Made by a program: the position numbers and the translations under genes
Assembly (NCBI GenBank): GCA_024640745.1
Contig: JAHEEL010000034.1
Location: forward strand, 1-14,502
Direction of reading: 5' to 3'
Source of the DNA: Actinomycetes bacterium
GTDB lineage: Bacteria > Actinomycetota > Acidimicrobiia > Spongiisociales > UBA5794
Length of the DNA stretch: 14,502 nt
Notes under the pieces: model-generated
Databases searched by the model: none
The model's input: the letters and a program-made list of their open reading frames with translations, nothing else
Told to the model about the DNA's origin: nothing
Shown: one piece after another, positions 6,112 through 12,677 of the stretch
Position numbering within the stretch: the first letter of the stretch is position 1
How the letters are laid out: the number at the start of each line of letters is the position of its first letter

Positions 6112-6827
6112 GATACGTCTGGGCGACCGGGACCCACCAGGGTCGGATCCGCGAACGTAACGAAGACGCCGTGTTTCCGGAAAGCTCAGGTGCGGGAGAA
6201 GGCCCGGTTCTCGCCGGAGTGGCCGACGGCATGGGCGGCCACGTCGCAGGCAACATCGCAAGCGAGTTGGCCGTCGCTGCAGTGACCAAACGCCCGCCGG
6301 GCGACGACATCGAGGTGGATGACCGCGTGCTCGCCGCCAATGCCGCGATCCTCGAACGTGTGCATGAGGATCAGGACCTGGCCGGCATGGGTACCACTAT
6401 GACGCTCGGCCGCTTCAACGAAGACGAGACGGTCGACGTAGCCCACGTCGGAGACAGCCGCTGCTACTTGTTCCGAGACGGGGAACTCACGCAGATCACG
6501 GCCGACCACACCGTGGTGGCGGAGCTCGTTGCCCTCGGACACCTCAAGGACGAGGACGTTCATACCCACCCCCAGCGACACTTCCTGACACGTTCCCTCG
6601 GCCTCGGACCCGTCAGCGTCGACACCGACCATTTGAAGCTCAACTCGGGCGACCGGGTGCTCTTCTGCTCCGATGGCCTGACCTCGATGCTCTCGGATCC
6701 AGAGATCGCCGCAATCGTCGAGGAGACGAGCGACGTCGAAGCCACCGTTTGGAGTCTCATCGAAGCCGCCAACGCCGCCGGCGGAATCGACAACATCACA
6801 GTGGCCGTCGTCGACGCCCGGTCATGA
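6108..6827 (+). CDS. pstP: PP2C-family Ser/Thr protein phosphatase
   Basis: This 239-residue metal-dependent phosphatase would remove phosphate from the PASTA kinase and its targets. PP2C motifs are in order: RIRERNEDA (13-21) with metal-linked Glu19/Asp20, GVADGMGGH (37-45) with Asp40, VAHVGDSRCYLFRDGEL (111-127), LFCSDGLTSML (185-195) with Asp189, and GGIDNITVAVVD (225-236) with Asp228. The reading frame stops right after the catalytic domain, so the transmembrane helix and extracytoplasmic tail of mycobacterial PstP are absent and the enzyme is predicted to be soluble. ATGA overlaps couple it to fhaB upstream and rodA downstream. Confidence 0.94.
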   Translation: MRYVWATGTHQGRIRERNEDAVFPESSGAGEGPVLAGVADGMGGHVAGNIASELAVAAVTKRPPGDDIEVDDRVLAANAAILERVHEDQDLAGMGTTMTLGRFNEDETVDVAHVGDSRCYLFRDGELTQITADHTVVAELVALGHLKDEDVHTHPQRHFLTRSLGLGPVSVDTDHLKLNSGDRVLFCSDGLTSMLSDPEIAAIVEETSDVEATVWSLIEAANAAGGIDNITVAVVDARS

Positions 6828-8119
6828 CGCGCAACACCGAGGCGGTGTTCATCCTCGCTGCGACGGTCCTGGCGTCGGTGGGGGTCGCAATGGTCCAGTT
6901 CGCCGGCGGGGTCTGGCTCGATTCGGAAGTCGCTCTCACCTTCGTCTCGTTTGCCCTCGCCTTCGGAGCGCTCCATGTCGCCTTCCGTCTCTGGGCGCCC
7001 AACGCAAACACGATGATCCTCCCGATTGCGGCTTTCTTGACGGCGCTCGGCACGATCGAGGTGTTCCGCATCGACCCTGAACTGGCCGCACTGCAGCGCT
7101 GGTGGCTCGTGTTCGCCGGTGCCGCAGGGGCGGCCATCGTCTGGCTGCTCCGCTCGTCCGGCGTCGCCGTGCTCCGCCGATACCGATACCTGTTCCTTGC
7201 CGCGGCAATGGTCCTGCTGATGCTGCCACTCCTCCCGGAGTCGTGGCCCATGCACGGCGCCGTCGTCAACGGGTCGCGCCTCTGGGTGAGGATCGACCTT
7301 CCGTTTGCGGCTCGCGATTTGTCGTTCCAGCCGGGCGAAGTGGCCAAGGTCTTCCTCACGGTCTTCCTCGCCTCGTACCTCGCCGACCGTTCGGAGGCGA
7401 TGTCGACGGTGTCCCGCAAAGTCGGGCCGTTCCGCATCCCGGAGCCGCGTCACCTCGGCCCCATCATCGTCGCTGCAGGCGTTGCGTTCATCGTGCTCGT
7501 GTACCAGCGAGATCTCGGGGCATCGCTCCTCCTCTTCGGACTGTTCGTCGGCATGCTCTATGTCGCAACCGGCCGCGGCTTCTACCTCGGCATGGGCCTG
7601 GCGCTCGTGACCGTGGCAGGCCTCACGGCATTCGCCATGTTCTCCCACGTCCAGGTTCGCATCGAGGCCTGGCTCAACCCCTTTGCCGACTATGCCGGCT
7701 CCGGCTACCAGACTGCACAGGGGCTGTTCGCCATGGGCAGCGGGAGTCTCACGGGCTCCGGACTCGGACTCGGCCGACCCGACCTCATACCTGCAGCGGC
7801 CACCGACTTCGTGTTCGCCGCCATCGGCGAAGAACTGGGTCTCGCCGGATCGATCGCGGTCATCGTGGGGTACGCGTTTCTCGTGGCCATTGGATTCGGG
7901 ATCGCGCTGCGGTCCAGGGATCGGTTCCGCAAGTACCTGGCGGCCGGGCTGACCATCCTCCTCGGGCTCCAGACGTTCCTGATCATCGCCGGCATCGTCC
8001 GCCTCTTCCCGATCACCGGGATCACCCTCCCGTTCATGTCGTACGGTGGATCGTCGCTGCTCGCTTCGGCCATGATCGCGGCGCTTCTCGGCCGAATCTC
8101 GCACGAGGAGCGAACGTGA
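6824..8119 (+). CDS. rodA: RodA/FtsW-family SEDS peptidoglycan glycosyltransferase
   Basis: This 431-residue integral membrane protein (about ten transmembrane helices) polymerises lipid II into glycan strands with a class B PBP partner. Family landmarks are VNGSRLW (148-154), QPGEVAKV (169-176), YQRDLGASLLLF (227-238) with the key Asp230, the YQTAQGLFAMGSGSLTGSGL loop (295-314), AATDFVFAAIGEELG (325-339), and PITGITLPFMSYGGSSL (396-412). ATG 6824 is chosen because it overlaps the phosphatase stop (ATGA) and an Arg-rich extension further upstream is just antiphase reading of pstP. RodA rather than FtsW is assigned from its place between pstP and a PbpA-type PBP. Its stop overlaps the PBP start (GTGA, 8116-8119). 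Confidence 0.95.
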   Translation: MTRNTEAVFILAATVLASVGVAMVQFAGGVWLDSEVALTFVSFALAFGALHVAFRLWAPNANTMILPIAAFLTALGTIEVFRIDPELAALQRWWLVFAGAAGAAIVWLLRSSGVAVLRRYRYLFLAAAMVLLMLPLLPESWPMHGAVVNGSRLWVRIDLPFAARDLSFQPGEVAKVFLTVFLASYLADRSEAMSTVSRKVGPFRIPEPRHLGPIIVAAGVAFIVLVYQRDLGASLLLFGLFVGMLYVATGRGFYLGMGLALVTVAGLTAFAMFSHVQVRIEAWLNPFADYAGSGYQTAQGLFAMGSGSLTGSGLGLGRPDLIPAAATDFVFAAIGEELGLAGSIAVIVGYAFLVAIGFGIALRSRDRFRKYLAAGLTILLGLQTFLIIAGIVRLFPITGITLPFMSYGGSSLLASAMIAALLGRISHEERT

Positions 8120-9579
8120 ACGCCCCCCTCCGCAGGACGGCGTGGGCGATCATCTTCGGGTTCGCCGTGCTCGTGGCAGCGACGGTGTGGATCCAGGCGG
8201 TCGCGGGCCCCGGCTACCGCGACGATCCGCGCAATCCGCGTCTCGTAACGTGGCGCGTCGGGCGGGAACGCGGGGCGATCGTGACCGCCGACGCCGCGGT
8301 CGTGGCCCGTTCGGATCCGAACCCGCTCGATCCACAGACCTTCACACGCGCCTACCCGCAGGACGCGCTCAACGCCCACACCGTCGGCTACGTATCGGTG
8401 CTGTTCGGATCACGCGGCCTCGAACGGACCCGCGAGGCCGACCTCGTTTCTCACCGCGATTCCACCATCTCAGGACTGCTCAACGCCGTTCTTGGTGGTG
8501 ATCCGCGCCCACGAGGTCTGCGGCTCACCATCGATGAGGGACTGCAGCGGACGGCGGCCGAGGCCCTCAACGGGGAACGAGGATCGATCATCGCCCTCGA
8601 TCCGACCACCGGCGCAGTCCTCGCTTCGGTCTCGACCCCCGGATTCGACCCAAACGTGCTGGTCGGGCCCGACGCTGGGCTTGCAGGCCAGCAACTCGAC
8701 GAGGATCCCTCTCAACCACTGCTGCATCGGACCATCGGAACGACCTATCCGCCCGGATCGAGCTTCAAGATCATCACCGCAGCAGCCGCGCTCGAGACGG
8801 GTATCGCCGGCCCGTCCACCGTGTTTGACGATCCGATCGAACTGGAACTCCCGGGAACGACCGCGACGATCCAGAACTACGACGACGACGTGTGCGTCGA
8901 CGGAAGTACGGTCTCGCTGGCCGAGGCGTTCGTGCGGTCGTGCAACACCACGTTTGCGGCGCTCGGCATGCTCGTCGGTGGTGAGGTGCTTGCCGAGACC
9001 GCAGATGCGTTCGGTTTCAACCAGGAGATCCCGTACGACCTCCCGGTGTTGGCCTCTGCGTTTCCCGATCCGACCGAGTTCGCAGATGACCCGCCGGCCA
9101 CCGCCCAGAACGCCCTTGGCCAGCGAGACGTACGGGCGACCCCGATGCAGATGGGCGTCGTGGCGGCAGCGATCGCCAACGGCGGGAACATCATGGTTCC
9201 GTACGTCGTCGCCGATGTGTTCACCCACGAGGGGAGGATCGAATCGACGACCGAACCTGAGTTGTGGCGTCGCGCGGAGAGCCCGGCCACAGCAGCGGTG
9301 CTGACCGACCTCATGGAGCAGGCAGTGATATCTGGAACCGGGCGCAACGCCGCGGTACCCGGAGTCCGCGCCGCCGGGAAGACGGGCACCGCCCAGGTGA
9401 CCGGCGCCGCACCCGACGTTTGGTTCGTCGGCTTCGCACCGGTCGACCCGGAGCCGGGAGAGCGCCAGATCGCCGTTGCCATCGTGCTCGAAGACGGAGG
9501 CCCGGCCGGTGAGACGGCTTCGGGCGGCTCGATTGCCGCCCCCATAGCCGCAACCCTGTTCGAGGCGTATCTGAAGTAG
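8116..9579 (+). CDS. pbpA: Class B penicillin-binding protein (PbpA type), transpeptidase
   Basis: This 487-residue membrane-anchored D,D-transpeptidase cross-links peptidoglycan outside the membrane and pairs with RodA. One transmembrane helix is at about 11-30, then a short pedestal region including RERGAIVTADAAVVARS (50-66), and the transpeptidase domain from about 150. Active-site motifs are S215-S-F-K218 with the nucleophile Ser215, S275-C-N277, and K422-T-G424. Length and the compact pedestal match actinobacterial PbpA rather than FtsI. The GTG start overlaps the rodA stop by 4 nt. The open frame extends over 1 kb further upstream, but that part is antiphase to rodA and not coding. A 122-bp gap separates it from pknB. 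Confidence 0.94.
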   Translation: MNAPLRRTAWAIIFGFAVLVAATVWIQAVAGPGYRDDPRNPRLVTWRVGRERGAIVTADAAVVARSDPNPLDPQTFTRAYPQDALNAHTVGYVSVLFGSRGLERTREADLVSHRDSTISGLLNAVLGGDPRPRGLRLTIDEGLQRTAAEALNGERGSIIALDPTTGAVLASVSTPGFDPNVLVGPDAGLAGQQLDEDPSQPLLHRTIGTTYPPGSSFKIITAAAALETGIAGPSTVFDDPIELELPGTTATIQNYDDDVCVDGSTVSLAEAFVRSCNTTFAALGMLVGGEVLAETADAFGFNQEIPYDLPVLASAFPDPTEFADDPPATAQNALGQRDVRATPMQMGVVAAAIANGGNIMVPYVVADVFTHEGRIESTTEPELWRRAESPATAAVLTDLMEQAVISGTGRNAAVPGVRAAGKTGTAQVTGAAPDVWFVGFAPVDPEPGERQIAVAIVLEDGGPAGETASGGSIAAPIAATLFEAYLK

Positions 9580-9631
9580 ACACGAGACACGAGACATGAG
9601 ACGGTGGACTCAGTCTCTCGTCTGGTGTCTC
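9580..9631 (+). repeat. Tandem heptamer and imperfect hairpin between pbpA and pknB
   Basis: Right after the pbpA stop, the heptamer ACACGAG occurs twice and then once as ACATGAG (9580-9600). The arm 9584-9602 pairs with 9613-9631 at 16 of 19 positions around a 10-nt loop. No T-run follows. It could slow or end transcription from pbpA, protect mRNA ends, or be a dispersed repeat; none of these is proven. Confidence 0.55.
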
Positions 9632-9684
9632 TGGCCCAGCGTCTTGGCCACTGTGGATCCGCGCCCCATACGCCACCCCGTCTG

Positions 9685-9690
9685 TACCAT
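9685..9690 (+). promoter_or_regulatory. Candidate -10 box of pknB
   Basis: TACCAT, the same hexamer as at the SRP RNA promoter, lies 11 bases before the pknB ATG, giving a predicted leader of about five bases. No Shine-Dalgarno sequence and no clear -35 box are seen. It suggests that pknB-mutY is transcribed apart from the fhaA-pbpA genes. Confidence 0.4.
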
Positions 9691-9701
9691 CTCTTTTCGA
9701 C

Positions 9702-11843
9702 ATGCAGGATCGCCTTCTCTCAGATCGGTATCGCATCGTCTCCCACCTTGCAAGGGGCGGGATGGCCGATGTCTACGAGGCCGAAGACACCCTTCTCAAC
9801 CGGCGGGTCGCCGTCAAGATCCTCCATGTCAACTTCGCCTCCGATCAGGCGTTCGTCACCCGCTTCAAACGCGAGGCGCAGGCCGCTGCGAACCTCAGCC
9901 ATCCCAACATCGTGGCCATCTACGACTGGGGTCAGGAGGACTCGACCTACTACATGGTCATGGAGTTGATCGAGGGCCGGACGCTCCGCGAGATCTTGAA
10001 GGCCGACGGCGCGCTCCTCCCCCGACGCGCTGCAGAGATCGCAGCCGAAGCGGCCGCCGCACTCACCGTCGCCCACCAGGCCGGTGTGATACACCGCGAC
10101 ATCAAACCCGGCAATATCTTGATCACCGACAACGGTGCGGTGAAGGTGACCGATTTCGGGATCGCCCGCGCGCTGGACGATTCGGAGGAGCTGACGCGCA
10201 CCGGGGCCGTGATAGGCACGGCGACCTACTTCAGCCCGGAACAGGCACAGGGGCTCCCCGCCGACGGCCGATCCGACGTCTACTCGCTTGGTGTCGTGCT
10301 CTACGAGATGCTCACCGCGCAGCCCCCGTTCACCGGTGAAAGCCCTGTCGCCGTTGCCTACCAGCACGTCTCCGAGTACGCAGCGCCACCGAACCAGATC
10401 AACACCGACGTGCCGGCCGACCTCTCCGTGATCGACGAGACTGCCATTGCGAAGGACCCCGACAAACGGTATCCGACCGCCGCGGCCATGAGGTCGGATC
10501 TCCTTCTCTTCCTGTCCGGCCGTCAGCCTGCGGTCGTCGGTGCCGCCGCGGCGGCTGCGGCCACAACGATGGTGCCGCCGCCGGCGACGGTGCCGCCAGA
10601 TGAGACGGCGAGGGTCGTGGCGTACGAGACCGAGGCCCGTACGACCGGGCAAGGCACCTACGTCGCCGCAGTCGTTGCGCTGCTCGCGCTGCTGGCCGTG
10701 AGCGTCGTGATTCTGTTCCGACTCCTCACCGGAGGCGGGGGCGACGGCGACCTCGTGGTCGTTCCCAACCTCGAGTTGATCCCTGCCGAGACTGCGTTCC
10801 AGACACTGCAAGACCTGGATCTCAAGGTCACGAGCCGCCTCGAGAACAGCGACACCGTGCCGGAGGGCGTCGTGATTCGAACCGACCCGCCCGCCGGGAC
10901 CGAGGTTGAGCGCGGATCGTTCGTCACCGTGTTCGAGTCAGCCGGCGTCGAACAGTTCACGATCCCCCAGGTCGAGGGAGAGACCGAAGAGGTCGCCCGC
11001 GCGCTCATCGAGGCCCAGGGCTTTGAGGTCGGCCGGGTCGAGTACACCCTCACCGAGGACATTCCGGAGCAAACCGTCATCTCACAGAGCCCGTCGAGCG
11101 GAACGCCGGCCGCAGCGGGATCACTCGTGGACCTGATCGTGTCTCGCGGACCCTTCTCGGTCGAAGTCCCCGATGTGTCCGGCATGTCAGCGGAGAACGC
11201 GCAACTCGAGCTCGCGCAGGCCGGGTTCTCGAACGTTGCCACCGAAACGGAGTACTCGCCGGATATCGCGGCGGGATTCACCACGCGCACCGAACCGGCA
11301 GCCGGCCGAACCGTTGGACGAGATGACACGATCACCGTATTCGTGTCGGAAGGTCCAGAGCCGGCAACGGTGCCGAGCCTCGTTGGGAGAAGCCTCGGTA
11401 GTGCGACGGCACTTGCCGAGGAGGCGAATCTGGTGCTGGAGAACGATGGTGAGGTCGACGTGAGCGCCGCCAGCGGTCTCGTCGGAGTGGTCGCCGAGCA
11501 GAATCCGAAGTCCGGCGACATCGTGGATGCCGGCACCGAAGTCCGCGTCAAGATCGGGATCCTGCGCAAGGTCAACGTCCCGGACTTCTTCGGGCTGACC
11601 CAGCCCCAGGCGGAAACGAGGGCAGCCGACGCCGGGCTCTCAGCGGTATTCGTCGGAGAGATCGAAGTCGGCGATCCGAACCTCGTTGGCAAGGTCGTCG
11701 ACCAGGATCCGGCCGCCGGCGTGAGCATCGACGACGGCTCGTCCGTCGGCCTGTTCCTCGGGTCGGCACCGCCCACCACCACAACCTCGTCCACCACAAC
11801 GACCACCGCCGCGCCACCGACCTCGACCACCGCCGCGCCGTGA
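9702..11843 (+). CDS. pknB: PknB-type Ser/Thr protein kinase with five PASTA repeats
   Basis: This 713-residue transmembrane receptor kinase links cell-wall state to phosphorylation of division and wall-synthesis proteins. The kinase domain (about 10-270) has the glycine-rich loop ARGGMADV (17-24), Lys39 (VAVKI), HRDIKPGNIL (131-140) with catalytic Asp133, DFG (151-153), and an activation loop with T165-R-T167 before GTATYFSPEQ, matching the paired autophosphorylation threonines of mycobacterial PknB. An Ala/Pro-rich juxtamembrane stretch leads to a transmembrane helix (about 319-340). Outside are five PASTA domains (about 352-413, 417-482, 486-551, 555-619, 624-688), which in the family bind peptidoglycan fragments or lipid II. 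The chain ends in a Thr/Pro tail (about 690-713). Its stop overlaps the mutY start (GTGA). Confidence 0.96.
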   Translation: MQDRLLSDRYRIVSHLARGGMADVYEAEDTLLNRRVAVKILHVNFASDQAFVTRFKREAQAAANLSHPNIVAIYDWGQEDSTYYMVMELIEGRTLREILKADGALLPRRAAEIAAEAAAALTVAHQAGVIHRDIKPGNILITDNGAVKVTDFGIARALDDSEELTRTGAVIGTATYFSPEQAQGLPADGRSDVYSLGVVLYEMLTAQPPFTGESPVAVAYQHVSEYAAPPNQINTDVPADLSVIDETAIAKDPDKRYPTAAAMRSDLLLFLSGRQPAVVGAAAAAAATTMVPPPATVPPDETARVVAYETEARTTGQGTYVAAVVALLALLAVSVVILFRLLTGGGGDGDLVVVPNLELIPAETAFQTLQDLDLKVTSRLENSDTVPEGVVIRTDPPAGTEVERGSFVTVFESAGVEQFTIPQVEGETEEVARALIEAQGFEVGRVEYTLTEDIPEQTVISQSPSSGTPAAAGSLVDLIVSRGPFSVEVPDVSGMSAENAQLELAQAGFSNVATETEYSPDIAAGFTTRTEPAAGRTVGRDDTITVFVSEGPEPATVPSLVGRSLGSATALAEEANLVLENDGEVDVSAASGLVGVVAEQNPKSGDIVDAGTEVRVKIGILRKVNVPDFFGLTQPQAETRAADAGLSAVFVGEIEVGDPNLVGKVVDQDPAAGVSIDDGSSVGLFLGSAPPTTTTSSTTTTTAAPPTSTTAAP
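11766..11840 (+). repeat. Low-complexity Thr/Pro-coding tail of pknB
   Basis: About 25 codons read almost only Thr, Ser, Pro and Ala (ACC/ACG/ACA, CCG/CCC, GCC/GCG). It lies outside the membrane after the last PASTA repeat and may span the wall or be glycosylated, which is inference. Confidence 0.7.
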
Positions 11844-12673
11844 CCGCGAAGTCGCTGGAAGAAACGCGCAATACCGCGCTGTTCGCCTGGTACGCCGACC
11901 AGAAGCGTGACCTCCCATGGCGCGGAGAGGCCGATCCGTACTGCATTCTGGTGTCGGAAGTCATGCTGCAACAAACTCAAGCAGCCCGTGTCGTGCCCTT
12001 CTACGAACGCTTCATCACCGCCTTCCCGGCTGCGGGAGATCTCGCGTCGGCAGAACTTCAGGATGTCCTCGACGCCTGGTCTGGGCTCGGCTACAACTCA
12101 CGCGCCCTTCGCCTCCGCGAGGCCGCCAGGATCGTGCAGCGGGATGGCTGGCCGACCACGCCCGAAACGCTCGAAGAACTCCCCGGTGTCGGCCCGTATA
12201 CGGCAGCCGCCATCGCTTCGTTTGCTTTCGGGGCGCAGGTACCGGCGATCGACACCAACCTGCGGCGCGTGCTGAGCCGATGGCACGGCGAGTCTCTCCA
12301 GGGCACCGCGCTGACCGTGGCCGCCGGGACGGCGCTCGGCGAGCCGGCGAGCGACTGGAACCAGGCCATGATGGACCTCGGTGCCACACGATGCACGCCG
12401 AAGACTCCTCAATGCGGGATCTGCCCGGTGCAGGACTGGTGCGCCGGCCCTGCCGCGTACGTTCCGCCCTCCGCACAGGGACGGTTCGAGGGCTCGTCGC
12501 GGCAGCTGCGCGGGGCCATCGTGCGCGCACTCGTGCGGAGCCCGTCCCGACTCGAGGACATCGCCCAGCAGACGGGCTTCCCTGTCGTCGAGGTCGAAGC
12601 CGCGCTCAGCGATTTGTCGTCGGAAGGCCTCATCCTGGCGGGATCGGCTGGGGCCTACCGGATCGCCGACTAG
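11840..12673 (+). CDS. mutY: A/G-specific adenine DNA glycosylase MutY
   Basis: This 277-residue repair enzyme removes adenine paired with 8-oxoguanine. Family landmarks are SEVMLQQTQ (39-47) with catalytic Glu40, the helix-hairpin-helix ELPGVGPYTAAAIASFAFG (113-131), AIDTNLRRV (136-144) with catalytic Asp138, and the 4Fe-4S cluster cysteines 185, 192, 195 and 201 (spacing 6-2-5). The usual C-terminal NUDIX-like domain that recognises oxoG is missing. Instead, residues about 220-277 (RQLRGAIVRALVRSP...LSSEGLILAG) look like a small winged helix; I recall a similar ending in other actinobacterial MutY proteins. The GTG start overlaps the pknB stop by 4 nt, so its translation is probably coupled to the kinase. 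The stop is 4 nt from the convergent neighbour. Confidence 0.95.
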   Translation: MTAKSLEETRNTALFAWYADQKRDLPWRGEADPYCILVSEVMLQQTQAARVVPFYERFITAFPAAGDLASAELQDVLDAWSGLGYNSRALRLREAARIVQRDGWPTTPETLEELPGVGPYTAAAIASFAFGAQVPAIDTNLRRVLSRWHGESLQGTALTVAAGTALGEPASDWNQAMMDLGATRCTPKTPQCGICPVQDWCAGPAAYVPPSAQGRFEGSSRQLRGAIVRALVRSPSRLEDIAQQTGFPVVEVEAALSDLSSEGLILAGSAGAYRIAD

Positions 12674-12677
12674 TGCA

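Noticed and set aside
6749..6823. Start of rodA at ATG 6749
   Set aside because: The extension is Arg-rich antiphase pstP sequence; ATG 6824 overlaps the pstP stop and begins the first membrane helix.
6560..8104. 514-codon open frame on the minus strand
   Set aside because: It is composed mostly of charged residues with no domain, antisense to the clear rodA and pstP genes; a GC-rich shadow frame.
7102..8115. N-terminal extension of the PBP by 338 codons
   Set aside because: It is an Arg/Pro-rich out-of-phase reading of rodA; the GTG at 8116 overlapping the rodA stop gives a normal membrane anchor and PBP length.
8470..9597. 375-codon minus-strand open frame opposite pbpA
   Set aside because: It is antisense to intact transpeptidase motifs and has an Arg/Gly-rich composition typical of shadow frames.
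9580..9602. CRISPR-like repeat
   Set aside because: The units are contiguous 7-mers with no spacers and no cas genes nearby.
9584..9640. Classic intrinsic terminator after pbpA
   Set aside because: The hairpin has mismatches and is followed by CTGGCCC, not a run of T.
10658..11980. 440-codon minus-strand open frame across the PASTA region
   Set aside because: It is a Ser/Thr/Arg-rich shadow of pknB and mutY without any recognisable fold.
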